Of a stretch of 64,000 bases of DNA, positions 48,111 to 57,788 are shown piece after piece (position 1 is the first letter of the stretch; each line of letters starts with the position of its first letter). The stretch is from Amycolatopsis sp. CA-128772. Lineage in GTDB: Bacteria; Actinomycetota; Actinomycetes; Mycobacteriales; Pseudonocardiaceae. Both the position numbers and the translations under genes were made by a program. Below the pieces are notes generated by a model that ran no database searches, was not told the DNA's origin, and worked only from the letters and a program-made list of their open reading frames with translations. The stretch spans positions 1 to 64,000 of the forward strand of contig NZ_PPHG01000091.1 of NCBI RefSeq assembly GCF_002904295.1, given 5' to 3'.

Positions 48111-49481
48111 TCAGCGTTGAACGGCCGCGGAGGTCAGCTTCCCGCTGTTGTCCTCGTTGTCGATCTGCTCCATCGGCACCTGCGACGTCTCGGGGATCTT
48201 GATGATCGGGATGATCGCGATCAGCGCCGCCGCCATCAGGTAGTACGCCGGCCAGTCCTCGTTGCCGGTGCTCTTGATCAACGCCGTCACGATGACGCCG
48301 GCGGTGCCGCCGAACAGGGACGTCGAGATGTTGTAGCCGATCGCGAACGAGCCGTAGCGGACCCGGGTGGGGAACATCGCGGGGAACGTCGAGCCGATCA
48401 CCGCGAGGATGAAGACCAGCAGGATCGCCACGATCAGGAACCCGACGAACAGCCACAGGATGCTGCCGGACTGCATCAGCTTGAGGCTGGGCCAGCTCAG
48501 CACCAGGAACCCGATGGCCGCGGTGAGCAGCAACGGTTTCCGGCCGATCCGGTCGGACAGGGCGCCGAGCGGGATGATGATCGCCATCTGGATCACTTCG
48601 ACGGCGATGATGATCAGCGTGGCGGTGTTGTCGTTGATCTTCAACGTGTCCGTGAAGTACGTCGGCATCGTGGTCAGCAGCAGGTAGTCCGCGACGTTCA
48701 GCAGCAGCACGATGCCGATCAGGTTGAGGATCATCCGCCAGTTGCGGACGAAGATCTCCTTCAGCGGCGCCTTCTGCGGTGCCTCGCCCTTCGCTTCCAG
48801 CCGGCGGAACTCGGGGGTGTCCTCGAGCTTGTTCCGCAGGTAGAGCCCGATCAGGCCGAGCGGCAGCGCGACGAAGAACGGGATCCGCCAGCCCCAGGCG
48901 TCGACCTGCTCGGGCGACAGCGAAAGCGTGACGGACAGCACGACCAGGTTGCCGAGCACGTAGCCCGCCAGCGTGCCGAGCTCGAGGAAGCTGCCGAAGA
49001 AACCACGGCGCTTGGTCGGCGAGTACTCGGCGATGAACGTCGCCGCTCCGCCGTACTCGCCGCCGGTGGAGAAGCCCTGGATGATCCGGAGCAGCAGGAT
49101 CGCGATCGGCGCCGCGATGCCCATGCTGTAGGCGCCGGAGTACGTCGGCAGCACACCGACCAGGAACGTGCAGCCGGACATCAGCAGGATGGTGATGGCG
49201 AGCACCCGCTTGCGGCCGATCTTGTCGCCGAGCGGGCCGAAGAACGCCCCGCCGAACGGCCGCACGATGAACCCGACGGCGAGCAGCGCCAGGGACTTCA
49301 GGACCGCGTTGCCTTCACCGGGGAAGAACAGGGAGCCGATGCTGGCGGCGATCGCGCCCGAGGTGAAGACGCCGTAGTCGTACCACTCGGTGGCGTTGCC
49401 CATGGCCGACGCCCACACGGCACGCTTGACGGTTCTCTCGTCCACTGACGGTTTGCCCGTCGTTGCTGCTGGTTCGCTCAT
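48111..49481 (-). CDS. MHS-family MFS transporter
   Basis: A 456-residue 12-helix transporter of the metabolite:H+ symporter branch (ProP/ShiA/KgtP-like). Signatures: AVWASAMGNATEWYDYGVFT at the first helix, RPFGGAFFGPLGDKIGRKRV in loop 2-3, RIIQGFSTGGEYGGAATFIAEY and GALSDRIGRKP. ProP-like family text allows osmolyte (proline/betaine) or organic-acid transport; the substrate is not certain. The ATG is at 49481. No catabolic genes are adjacent. Confidence 0.93.
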   Translation of the reverse strand: MSEPAATTGKPSVDERTVKRAVWASAMGNATEWYDYGVFTSGAIAASIGSLFFPGEGNAVLKSLALLAVGFIVRPFGGAFFGPLGDKIGRKRVLAITILLMSGCTFLVGVLPTYSGAYSMGIAAPIAILLLRIIQGFSTGGEYGGAATFIAEYSPTKRRGFFGSFLELGTLAGYVLGNLVVLSVTLSLSPEQVDAWGWRIPFFVALPLGLIGLYLRNKLEDTPEFRRLEAKGEAPQKAPLKEIFVRNWRMILNLIGIVLLLNVADYLLLTTMPTYFTDTLKINDNTATLIIIAVEVIQMAIIIPLGALSDRIGRKPLLLTAAIGFLVLSWPSLKLMQSGSILWLFVGFLIVAILLVFILAVIGSTFPAMFPTRVRYGSFAIGYNISTSLFGGTAGVIVTALIKSTGNEDWPAYYLMAAALIAIIPIIKIPETSQVPMEQIDNEDNSGKLTSAAVQR

Positions 49482-49682
49482 GCCGGCGACGACTCCTCCC
49501 GTGCAGTGCCCACTGGGCCGTTCGAGCTCATCAGCCCAGTCTTGACCGGCTCTTCCACGTCGGCAGCCTGAGCCGGAAATTGTCTACGGTGGGGAACTTT
49601 CCGGCTACTGACCGGTACGGTCGGTTCGCCGACGTCCCGGGGCGCGCGAGGCGGCTCCTTACCCGCCGGTTAACGTCAGCGC

Positions 49683-50276
49683 ATGAGTCGTGTTTCCCCA
49701 CCCTGGCCGCCGGTGGCCGTCGAGCCGGCGCTCCCGCACCCGAAGGCCCCGGCGCCGGGCACGGAGCTCGGCGTCCACTTCGCGGAGTGCTTCGGCTGCG
49801 GCGACGAGGCCGACGCCGGGCTGCACCTGCGCTCGACCGTCGGCGAAAACCAGGTCGTGCACTCGCGGTTCACCGTCACCGCCGCACACCAGGGCGCGCC
49901 CGGGCTCGCCCACGGCGGCCTGCTGGCCTGCGCGTTCGACGAGGCACTCGGCTCCACGGTCGGGAACCTGCTGCGCCGCCCGGCGGTGACCGGCAAGCTC
50001 GAGACGGACTTCCGGCGGCCGGTCCCGGTCGGTTCGACGTTGTTCATCGCGACCCGCCTGGACGGCATCGCGGGCCGCAAGATCTACGTCAGCGCGAACG
50101 GCCGGCTCGACGCCGAGGACGGCCCGATCGCGGTGAGCGCGCGGGCGTTGTTCGTCGTCGTGGGCTTCGAGCACTTCAGCACGCACGGCGACCCCGAGGC
50201 GCTGGAGAAGCTCGCCGCGCAGCACGAGAAGAACCAGCGGGAGCGCGCCGAGCGCGACTGGGACATCAACCCCTGA
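49683..50276 (+). CDS. PaaI/THEM4-like hotdog thioesterase
   Basis: A 197-residue hotdog-fold thioesterase. The domain has FAECFGCGDEADAGLHLRS (a CGxxNxxGL-type opening), then GLAHGGLLACAFDEALGSTV with the HGG motif and the catalytic Asp, and ETDFRRPVPVGSTLFIATRL. It is likely to hydrolyse acyl-CoA. The ATG is at 49683. The 200 bp upstream, toward the divergent transporter, hold no other gene. A palindromic hairpin follows the stop. Confidence 0.88.
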   Translation: MSRVSPPWPPVAVEPALPHPKAPAPGTELGVHFAECFGCGDEADAGLHLRSTVGENQVVHSRFTVTAAHQGAPGLAHGGLLACAFDEALGSTVGNLLRRPAVTGKLETDFRRPVPVGSTLFIATRLDGIAGRKIYVSANGRLDAEDGPIAVSARALFVVVGFEHFSTHGDPEALEKLAAQHEKNQRERAERDWDINP

Positions 50277-50287
50277 CCCCCGCAGAA

Positions 50288-50313
50288 GCGGCGCTTTCAC
50301 GTGAAAGTGCCGC
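50288..50313. terminator. Palindromic hairpin between thioesterase and pknG
   Basis: GCGGCGCTTTCAC / GTGAAAGTGCCGC, one mismatch and no loop, with the perfect centre TTTCACGTGAAA. It lies between convergent stops. Confidence 0.55.
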
Positions 50314-50321
50314 CTCCCTGA

Positions 50322-52958
50322 TCAGGTGAGGGTGCGGGGCCGGATGGCGTTCGCCCGGTCGACCAGCTCGACGCGCTGTTCGATCGTGCCCGCCAGCCGC
50401 GCCAGGGCCCGGTAGCACCGCTCGAGGCCGAACCGCAGTTCGCGTTCCTCGAGCGGGCAACCCAGCACCCGCGCGCCCGGCGTCGGCTTGCCCTGCTTGA
50501 GCCATTCGTGCGCGGCTTCGAGCACGTTCGCGCTCAGCTGCGTCTTGCGTTCGACATCCAGGCGAAGCCGTTCGAGCCGGGCCGACGCGTCGAGCAGATC
50601 GTGCTCGGCGACCGGCGTCTCGCGGCCGTTCGCCTTGGTCGCGGTCGTCTTGATCTTGATCGCCGCGACCTGGGCGTCGACGTAGTGGGTCGACGACGGC
50701 GGCACGGTTTCCAGCACCTCGACCGCGCTCGCCCGCGCGCCCTGCGCGAGGTACACGCGGGCGAGGCCGAAGGCGGCGCTGACGTAGGTGCGGTCGGTGC
50801 GCCAGACCAGCTCGTAGAACCGCGCGGCGGCGAAGTAGTCGCCGACGCCCTCGGCGCTGACACCCAGGGCGAGCTTCGGGGCGATCTCGCCCGGCAGGTC
50901 GTCGTACACCGCTTCGAACGCGACGTGCGCAACCCGCGAACGGCCGCCCGCCAGCTCGATGAGGCCGCGGTACCAGTCGATCCGCCAGTCGTGCGGGAAG
51001 CCGTTCTTGATCGCCAGGTACTGCGCCGCCTGCAGCTGCCGCTGCGCCTCCGCGAGCTCGCCGAGCTCGATCCGGGCGCGCACGATCCGCAGCCGGACCT
51101 CGATGGACTCCCGCGGCGCACCGGCCAGCGCCTCGATGGCGGCGCGCGGGTCGAGCGCGGTCGTGGTGGCGAGCACGCCCGCCGCCGGGTCGTCCGTGTC
51201 GACCTGCGGGATCGGCAGGCCGGCGACGACCTCGTCCGCACCGGGCAGCGGCACGCTGGCGCCGGCCTCCGGCACCACCAGCTGCACGCCGAAGGTCCGG
51301 CTCTCCGGGCCGAACACGGTGGACGCGCCGGGCCGCGGCTTGCCGGTGCCGAGCGCCATGATCTCGCGCAGGACGCCGGTGAGCTGGTCGGCCATTTCTT
51401 CGGCGGAGAGGAACCGGCGGTCCGGGTCGGCGTGCGTCGCGCGCCGCAGGAACCGGTAGTAAGAACCGAAGAGCGCGAACAGCGGGACGGCGTCCGGGCC
51501 GGGCAAGGTCGTCTTGAACTTGTTCGTGTAGCCGGTGAACTCGAAGCTCAGCACGGCGAGCGTGCGCCCGACGGTGAACAGGTCCGAGGCCACCGACGCG
51601 CCCTGCGTCGGCAGTTCCGGCGCGCTGTAGCCGGTGGTGAAGAACAGCGGGCTCTCGTAGTCGTCGGTGCGGCGGACCGCGCCGAGGTCGATCAGCTTCA
51701 GCTGCTCGTTGGTCTGGATGACGTTGTCGGGCTTGAGGTCGCAGTAGAGCAGGCCCTGGCTGTGCAGGTAGCCGAGTGCGGGCAGGATCTCCAGCCCGTA
51801 GGCGATGACCTGGCCGATCGGCAGCGGCTCCGGACGGCGGCTTTCCCGGTGGTGCGCGAGGGCGAGCTGCCGCAGCGACTGGCCGCCGACGTACTCCATC
51901 ACGATGTAGCCGGTCGTCGTCCCGCTGTGGGCGTCCGGGTGCTGCACGAAGTTGTGGATCTTGACGATGTTCGGGTGCTCGACCTCGGCGAGGAACCGCT
52001 GCTCGTTGGCCGCGGCCGCCATCGCCGTCGCGTCACCGGTGTCGATCAGTCCTTTGAGGACCACCCAGCGGTCGCTGACGTTGTGGTCCTGCGCCAGGTA
52101 GATCCAGCCGAGGCCGCCGTAGGCGATCGCGCCGAGGACTTCGTACTGGCCGCCGACGAGCTCGTTCGGCTGCAGCTTCGGGACGAAGGAGAACGGCGCG
52201 CCGCAGTTCTCGCACTTCCCTTCCGGGGAACCGGGTTCGCCGTCCTTGCCGCGGCCGACCTTCGTGTTGCAGCTGCCGCAGAACCGCTTTTCCTCCGACA
52301 CCACCGGGTTCGACAGCACCGCGGACGCGGGGTCGCGCGCGGGAACCGGCGGCACCTCGACCAGCCCGGCGCCGAGCCGGCCGCGGCGGGACCGCGACGT
52401 CCGGGACGACGTCCGCCGCGACGTGCCGGGGAACGCGCCGGGGACGGAACCCGAGCCGCTGCCGGTTCCGGTGCCCGTCCCGGTTCCGGTGTGCCGGCCT
52501 TCGCTGGTGCGCTCGGGCAGGACGCTTTCGGTGCCCGGGTCGGGCAGCGGGGTGCCGGGACCGGTGTCCGGGCGCGGCACCGGCGGCATGATGCTCTGGG
52601 TTTCCGGTGCCGGCGCCGCGAGCACGCTCGTCAGCTGCGGCTCGTCGGGCTGCGGCGGGCGGACGGCCTGCGTCGGCACCGGCTGGACCGGCGGCACGAC
52701 CGGGTTCATGCTGCCGGGCGGCTTGGTCGGGTCGTCGGCGCCCGGGATCGGCGCGCCGCGCGGCGGCGTCGGCGGGCGGCGCACCGGCGCGTGGAAGACG
52801 GTCTCCTCGCCGCGCGACGGCTCGCCGTCGTCGAGGCGGCCCGAGATCGACGGCTCCGGCGTCTCCCACCGCACCGGTGGCGGCGGCTGCCAGCTCGACC
52901 CGGCCTTCGGCTGGTCGTCCGGCGCGGCGTGCCGAGGACGGCGCGGCTCCTCCGACAC
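50322..52958 (-). CDS. pknG: Serine/threonine protein kinase PknG
   Basis: An 878-residue PknG homologue. The N terminus (about 1-215) is long and disordered, with a Gly/Thr repeat near 157-175. A rubredoxin-like metal site follows (FCGSCNTKVG and KCENCGAP, about 225-265). The kinase domain (about 270-550) has VVLKGLID for the lysine, LLYCDLKPDNVI (catalytic loop) and LIDLGAV (DLG instead of DFG, as in PknG). TPR repeats fill the C-terminal part (about 630-800). In mycobacteria PknG controls 2-oxoglutarate and glutamate metabolism through GarA. The GTG at 52958 follows GGGAGGTAGCA. It is last in the glnX-glnH-pknG operon. Confidence 0.97.
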   Translation of the reverse strand: MSEEPRRPRHAAPDDQPKAGSSWQPPPPVRWETPEPSISGRLDDGEPSRGEETVFHAPVRRPPTPPRGAPIPGADDPTKPPGSMNPVVPPVQPVPTQAVRPPQPDEPQLTSVLAAPAPETQSIMPPVPRPDTGPGTPLPDPGTESVLPERTSEGRHTGTGTGTGTGSGSGSVPGAFPGTSRRTSSRTSRSRRGRLGAGLVEVPPVPARDPASAVLSNPVVSEEKRFCGSCNTKVGRGKDGEPGSPEGKCENCGAPFSFVPKLQPNELVGGQYEVLGAIAYGGLGWIYLAQDHNVSDRWVVLKGLIDTGDATAMAAAANEQRFLAEVEHPNIVKIHNFVQHPDAHSGTTTGYIVMEYVGGQSLRQLALAHHRESRRPEPLPIGQVIAYGLEILPALGYLHSQGLLYCDLKPDNVIQTNEQLKLIDLGAVRRTDDYESPLFFTTGYSAPELPTQGASVASDLFTVGRTLAVLSFEFTGYTNKFKTTLPGPDAVPLFALFGSYYRFLRRATHADPDRRFLSAEEMADQLTGVLREIMALGTGKPRPGASTVFGPESRTFGVQLVVPEAGASVPLPGADEVVAGLPIPQVDTDDPAAGVLATTTALDPRAAIEALAGAPRESIEVRLRIVRARIELGELAEAQRQLQAAQYLAIKNGFPHDWRIDWYRGLIELAGGRSRVAHVAFEAVYDDLPGEIAPKLALGVSAEGVGDYFAAARFYELVWRTDRTYVSAAFGLARVYLAQGARASAVEVLETVPPSSTHYVDAQVAAIKIKTTATKANGRETPVAEHDLLDASARLERLRLDVERKTQLSANVLEAAHEWLKQGKPTPGARVLGCPLEERELRFGLERCYRALARLAGTIEQRVELVDRANAIRPRTLT

Positions 52959-53010
52959 TGCTACCTCCCAGATCCCCGGCGTGCGGGGATCGATCCTAGT
53001 CGCGACCGGT

Positions 53011-53985
53011 TCACTGGTACTGCGGCTGCGGCGGTGACGCCGGCCCGAGCGACGGTTCCACCCAGTGGCGGTAGCTGTTCTGCCAGGCGCCGCTGTTGCG
53101 GATGTTCTCGAGCACGGCGTTGACGAACTTGACCATGTCCTCGTTGTCCTTCGGCACGCCGATGCCGTAGTTCTCCTGGGTGAACTGGTCGCCGACGACC
53201 TGCAGCGTCGGGTCCTGCGCGGCCATCCCGGCGAGGATGGTGTCGTCGGTCGAAACCGCCTCGACCTGGCCCTGCTGGAGCATCACCAGGCAGTCCGACC
53301 AGTTGTCCACCGAGACCGCCACCGGCTTCGCCGGGTCCGTCGCGATCTTCGCCAGTGACGTCGACTTCTTCGCCGCGCACACCTTCTTGCCGCTCAGGTC
53401 GGCCAGCTTCGTCGCCTTCGACTCCTTCGTGACCAGCAGCCGCTGCCCGGCGACGTAGTACACGGAGGAGAACTGCACGTCCTTCTTGCGCGCGCAGGTG
53501 ATGCTGTAGGTCCGGACCACGATGTCGACCTGGTGCTGCGCCAGCACGTCCTGCCGCTGCGACGACGTGATCGCGCGGAACTGGACGTGGCCTTCGGGCG
53601 CGCCGAAGATCGAGCGGGCGATCTCGTTGACGAGGTCGATGTCGAAGCCCTCGAGGTTGCCCGAGGTGGGGTTGCGGAAGCCGAACAGGTAGGTGGTCTG
53701 GTCGACGCCGGCGATGAGCTTGCCGCGTTCCTTGATCTTCGCCATGGTCGAGCCGCCGGGGATCGACGTGCCCTTGTCGGGCGCCAGGCTGGCGAGCGGG
53801 TTGCAGCTGGTGTCGCTGCCGCCGCCGGCCGCCGCGTCCGGGCCGCCGACGTGCGCGGGCTGCGGCCAGGCCGCGTTGCCGACCGGGGCCGGGTCGACCG
53901 GTTTCCCGGGGCTGCCGCAGGACGCCGCCAGCAGCGCGACGAGCGCCAGCACGCCCGCCCGGACCGTGATGCCCCGCCTGTTCAC
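53011..53985 (-). CDS. glnH: GlnH-type amino-acid binding lipoprotein
   Basis: A 324-residue substrate-binding protein, with a lipoprotein signal ending LLAASCGSPG, that has the periplasmic-binding-protein type 2 fold: IKERGKLIAGVDQTTYLFGF, NLEGFDIDLVNEIAR and VVRTYSITCARKKDVQFSSV. In mycobacteria GlnH binds Asp/Glu outside the membrane and signals through GlnX to PknG. The GTG start at 53985 overlaps the stop of glnX by four bases (GTGA); pknG begins 52 bp downstream. It is an envelope protein. Confidence 0.95.
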   Translation of the reverse strand: MNRRGITVRAGVLALVALLAASCGSPGKPVDPAPVGNAAWPQPAHVGGPDAAAGGGSDTSCNPLASLAPDKGTSIPGGSTMAKIKERGKLIAGVDQTTYLFGFRNPTSGNLEGFDIDLVNEIARSIFGAPEGHVQFRAITSSQRQDVLAQHQVDIVVRTYSITCARKKDVQFSSVYYVAGQRLLVTKESKATKLADLSGKKVCAAKKSTSLAKIATDPAKPVAVSVDNWSDCLVMLQQGQVEAVSTDDTILAGMAAQDPTLQVVGDQFTQENYGIGVPKDNEDMVKFVNAVLENIRNSGAWQNSYRHWVEPSLGPASPPQPQYQ

Positions 53986-55397
53986 CGGTACTCCCTCAGT
54001 CGCTCCCGGATTCCCATGGTGACACCCGCGGCGGCGACGATCGCCAGCACGGCCAGGCCGGGCGCGAGGAACGTCAGCGCGGTGTCCCCGCGGTGGGTGT
54101 CGTCGAGGAATTCCTGCCTGCCGACGTCGATGGCCGCCTGGAGGCTGTCGTCGAGCCGCCGGAACGCCGGCGCCGAGCCGTCGGTCTTGTCCTCCAGGAC
54201 GGCGAAGTCGACGGCTTCCTGGTACTGACCGGCGTCGTCCTGGGCGCGGACTTCCTTGTGGGCCTTGAGCCAGTCGTCGGTGGCCTTCGTCGCGTCGGCG
54301 ACCTTCGTGACGCCCTCGCCGTCCTTGATCAAACCGCGGGCTTCGCCGAGCAGGCCGCCCTGGCCGTCGGGGCCGGCGAGCTGGACCGCGTTGGCGCCGA
54401 AGTCCTTCTCGTACGCGGCGCCGTCGCCGCGGGCGACCAGCGTCAGCGTTTCGTCCGCCCGGGCCTGCAGCGCCGCGATCCGCGCCCGGACCAGCACGTC
54501 GACGCGGTGCGAGCCGTCGGCCTGGCCGCTGCCGACCAGGCTGCCCTGCACGACCAGGGCGACCGCACCCCACAGCAGCGACACCACGACGGCGGCCGTG
54601 GCGACGACGAGCCCGACGTTGAGCAGCCGGTTGGTGCGGCGGGTGAGGTGGATCTGCGCCACGACGAGCGCGGCCAGCAGGGCGGCCAGCAGGATCGTGG
54701 CGAGCCACGGGAAGCCGGTCGCGCTGTCCTGCTCGTCGATCAGCCGCTCGGTGTCGACGCGGTAGAGGTCCTGGGCGGCCGGCAGGATCTTCGCCCGCAT
54801 CAGCTCGGACGCCTCGCGGAGGTAGGACGCGCCGACCGGGTAGCCGAGCCGGTTGTTCGCGCGGGCCGTCTCGACGAGCCCGGTGTAGACGGGCAACGAC
54901 TGGTTGAGGACGTCGACCGGGGCCGCGTCGGCGATGTCGGAGGCGTCGGAAGCGGCCTTGGCGAGCGCGGCACCGGCTTCGGCGACGTCACGCTCGTAGC
55001 GCTGGCGGAGCTCCGGCGGTTCGGTGCCGATGGAGAGGAACGCGCTCGCGGCGGTCGCGTCGGCGTCCGAGAGCGAGCGGTAGACCTGCTGTGCGGCGGC
55101 GGCGAGGGGCTCGCGGTGGTCGATGACGCCGGAGATCGTGTCGTCGCGGCTCTGCACCGACAGCGTCGCCACGAGGCCGGCGATGAGGGAGAGCAGCACC
55201 AGCCCGACGGCGATGACGGTGAGCCGCCCGGGCGTGGTCGCGGCGGAGCGGACGATCGCGCGGACGCCCTGGCCCGGCAGGTCCAGCAGCCCCAGCAGGC
55301 CGCTGCGGCTCCCGGCGCGGTCACGGCCGTCCGGTGGCGACGGTGGGGGTCCGGGCGCGGGCGCCGCGGGACCCGGGGCCGTCGCAGTGCTGGTCAT
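53982..55397 (-). CDS. glnX: GlnX membrane signalling protein
   Basis: A 471-residue membrane protein. A cytosolic Pro-rich start leads to TM1 (LTVIAVGLVLLSLIAGLVAT), an outside four-helix region, TM2/3 (FPWLATILLAALLAALVVAQ and VGLVVATAAVVVSLLWGAVALVV), a second outside helical region, and TM4 near the C terminus (LAPGLAVLAIVAAAGVTMG). This double sensor-like layout matches mycobacterial GlnX, which links GlnH to PknG. The ATG at 55397 follows AGGAATCGGGG. It heads the three-gene operon. Confidence 0.92.
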   Translation of the reverse strand: MTSTATAPGPAAPAPGPPPSPPDGRDRAGSRSGLLGLLDLPGQGVRAIVRSAATTPGRLTVIAVGLVLLSLIAGLVATLSVQSRDDTISGVIDHREPLAAAAQQVYRSLSDADATAASAFLSIGTEPPELRQRYERDVAEAGAALAKAASDASDIADAAPVDVLNQSLPVYTGLVETARANNRLGYPVGASYLREASELMRAKILPAAQDLYRVDTERLIDEQDSATGFPWLATILLAALLAALVVAQIHLTRRTNRLLNVGLVVATAAVVVSLLWGAVALVVQGSLVGSGQADGSHRVDVLVRARIAALQARADETLTLVARGDGAAYEKDFGANAVQLAGPDGQGGLLGEARGLIKDGEGVTKVADATKATDDWLKAHKEVRAQDDAGQYQEAVDFAVLEDKTDGSAPAFRRLDDSLQAAIDVGRQEFLDDTHRGDTALTFLAPGLAVLAIVAAAGVTMGIRERLREYR

Positions 55398-55661
55398 CCC
55401 CGATTCCTCCCCGTACCTTCCGGGGCTTCGCCCCGGGCCGGGGGCTTCCCCACCCGGTCCCCCCCGAAAAGCTCTGTGAGCCGTCTCCGCAGAAGGTAGC
55501 CGAGTCGCCGCACGCACAGCCACCGGCACCGCCGCCTGTCACCAGCACGTGATCTCGGCGTGCAAGCGCCGACGGCCGACGTCAGCGCGCCGCGGACGCT
55601 GCCTTCACCTGTTCGAGTGACGTTCGCCTCCGGCGGGTGGCCACTTCTGTCCACAGTGGAC

Positions 55662-56924
55662 TCAGCCGCGGATGGCCGGGGCGAGCGAATGCGGGAGGAC
55701 GGCTTCAGGCGTCGGCGGCCGCCGGACCACCACCTCGACGTCGTCGGCGAAGCGGTACGGCTTGGCGCCGAGGATGCCGCCGAAGTGGCGCCGCAGCCGG
55801 GACATCTCGGCGCGGACGGTGACCGTGCGGCCGGCGTCGCCGAACAGGTCGGCCGACAGCTCCGACGCCGAACGGCCGTCACGGTGGCTGGCCAGCACGT
55901 ACAGCATCTCGGCGTGGCGCGGGCTGAGCCGGTGCGTCCAGGTCCCGGCCGCGCCGGCCACGGTGAGCTCCGGCTCGCGCGGCGACCGGACGTCGAGCAC
56001 GACGCGGGTGGGCGGGGCGGCTTCGGTCTCGGTCAGCCGGATCAGCCAGCCGCCGGGCACCGGCTCGGCCGCGCAGTTGCCGTACGCCGGCAGCCAGACC
56101 CGGCCGGGGCCGAGGCCGGTGGGCAGCGCGATCCGGTCGACCGGCGCGAGCCCGGCGGCCGCGGCGACCCAGCCGTGCTCGTCGGCCACCACGGCCGGTC
56201 CGCCGACCTTCGCCAGCACCGGGACGGCGAAGCCGCGAAGCCGTTCGAGCTCGGTGAGGTGGGTGGTGCGCAGCTGGGCCTCGGCGAGCCGTGTCACCGC
56301 GTCGACCAGCGCCAACGTCGTCGCGTGGACGGTCGAGGCCGGCCCGGAGAGGTCGACGACGCCGAGCAGCCTGCCGTCACGCGGGTCGTGCAGCGGCGCG
56401 GCCGCGCACGTCCAGGAGTGCTGGGCACGGACGTAGTGCTCGGCCGAGTAGATCTGCACCGGCGTGCGCGCGACCAGCGCGGTGCCGATCGCGTTGGTGC
56501 CGACGGACTCTTCCTGCCAGTCGACGCCTTCGACGAACCCGAGCCCGTCGGCGCGGCGGCGGACCGCGGCGCTGCCGTCGCGCCAGAGGACGGCACCGCC
56601 CGCGTCGGCGATCACCATGATGTGGGCGGCCTGCTCGGCGAGGCTGATCAGGCCGTCGCGCAGGGTCGGCAGCGCGTCGGCCAGCCCGCTGGCGCGGCGG
56701 CGCGCTTCCAGCTGTTCGAAGGTCAGGACGGGTGCGGCGGCCCGGCTGTCGGGGTCCATGCCGAGGCGGCGCATGCGTTGCCAGGATGCGCCGATGACCG
56801 CCCGCGGGCGGCTGGGCAGCACTTTTCCGCTCAGGGCCGCTTCGTGCACCTGCGCGAGGACACGGGCGTGCCGCCCGGGATCCACCCCCGCCGGCAACGC
56901 CGCCTCGAGGTCTCGCTGCCCCAA
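55662..56924 (-). CDS. GAF-domain regulator, AcoR-like without AAA domain
   Basis: A 420-residue regulator. The N-terminal part up to about 85 has the AcoR opening RPRAVIGASWQRMRRLGMDP. A GAF domain follows with QEESVGTNAIGTALVARTPV, YSAEHYVRAQHSWTCAAAPL and HDPRDGRLLGVVDLSGPA. The C-terminal part is probably a winged/HTH DNA-binding region (about 315-400; AEMLYVLASHRDGRSASELS). There is no sigma-54 AAA domain, so it works with ordinary RNA polymerase. The TTG start at 56924 follows AAGGAG by 6 bases. It lies next to an AcoX/E1-like pair, its likely target. Confidence 0.88.
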   Translation of the reverse strand: MGQRDLEAALPAGVDPGRHARVLAQVHEAALSGKVLPSRPRAVIGASWQRMRRLGMDPDSRAAAPVLTFEQLEARRRASGLADALPTLRDGLISLAEQAAHIMVIADAGGAVLWRDGSAAVRRRADGLGFVEGVDWQEESVGTNAIGTALVARTPVQIYSAEHYVRAQHSWTCAAAPLHDPRDGRLLGVVDLSGPASTVHATTLALVDAVTRLAEAQLRTTHLTELERLRGFAVPVLAKVGGPAVVADEHGWVAAAAGLAPVDRIALPTGLGPGRVWLPAYGNCAAEPVPGGWLIRLTETEAAPPTRVVLDVRSPREPELTVAGAAGTWTHRLSPRHAEMLYVLASHRDGRSASELSADLFGDAGRTVTVRAEMSRLRRHFGGILGAKPYRFADDVEVVVRRPPTPEAVLPHSLAPAIRG

Positions 56925-57020
56925 CCGCCGCTCCTTGCGCTCTTACCTCCCCGGAGTCTGCCTTTTCGAGGCGGTGATCGGAAGGTGGCGCACATCGCGG
57001 CCGGGCCCGGCCGGCCCGGG

Positions 57021-57788
57021 TCAGTACGAGACGTAGACGTCGGTCTGCGGGCTGTCCGGGGTGGCGCTCGCGGCGGAAACCGAATCTTCGATGAGCTTCG
57101 CGACTTCGGCGTCGATGTCGTCGAGGACCTGTCGGGCCAGCTCACCGCTGTCGGTGACGCGGGCGCGGAACCGCGTGAGGCAGTCGAAGCCGTCCTCGAC
57201 GAAGCCGGCTTCGATCAGCGTCGGACCGCCGCCACCGCGGGCGCGGCCGACCGCCTCGCCGGCCGCTTCGTGGACGGCGAAGAAGTCGGAGCCGTCGACG
57301 ATCACGACGGGCATGCCGAGCCCGGCCACCCGATCGGCGTAGCCGCCGTCCTCCGCGACGAAGATCGCCGGCAGGTTCCAGGCGCACGCGAGGGTCAGCG
57401 CCTCCGCCGTCGCCGCCGGGTTGACGGCGCTCTCGCCGAGGAAGGCCACGCCGACACCGCCGTTGTCCTGCTGTTTCGCGGCCAGCGCGGCGCCGCAGAC
57501 GAGGAGGGGGACGCCGCCGAGCGTGCCGTCGGCGATGTGGGTCCGGCGGCCGCGGATATCGGCCATCACGGCCCGGACGTCGACGCCCTTGGCGATGCGG
57601 TGACCGTGCCGGCGGTGGGCGCCGGCGATGACGTCCCGGCCGTCGAGGTGCAGGCAGACACCGGCCGCGGCGGCCTCCGCACCGGCGGTCCGGGGCCCGG
57701 CCGGTTCGCCGGTCTCCCGGCGGACTCGCTCTTCGAAGGCCCGGATGGTGCACATCACGCGGTACGCACCCTGCAGGGCGTCAGTCAT
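57021..57788 (-). CDS. Thiamine-diphosphate dehydrogenase E1-alpha-like protein (short)
   Basis: A 255-residue protein resembling AcoA/pyruvate dehydrogenase E1-alpha: YRVMCTIRAFEERVRRETGE, then DVIAGAHRRHGHRIAKGVDV, VPLLVCGAALAAKQQDNGGV and ALTLACAWNLPAIFVAEDGG. It is some 60-70 residues shorter than usual E1-alpha. The diphosphate motif is altered: the family's GDGA…N appears as LGESAVNPA. Catalysis may be weak or different. The ATG at 57788 overlaps the AcoX stop. E1-beta and E2 genes are not present. Confidence 0.8.
   Translation of the reverse strand: MTDALQGAYRVMCTIRAFEERVRRETGEPAGPRTAGAEAAAAGVCLHLDGRDVIAGAHRRHGHRIAKGVDVRAVMADIRGRRTHIADGTLGGVPLLVCGAALAAKQQDNGGVGVAFLGESAVNPAATAEALTLACAWNLPAIFVAEDGGYADRVAGLGMPVVIVDGSDFFAVHEAAGEAVGRARGGGGPTLIEAGFVEDGFDCLTRFRARVTDSGELARQVLDDIDAEVAKLIEDSVSAASATPDSPQTDVYVSY

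Noticed and set aside
53533..54228. Large plus-strand frames opposite glnH/glnX/pknG and elsewhere
   Set aside because: They mirror the high-GC third positions of the true genes and show no domains.
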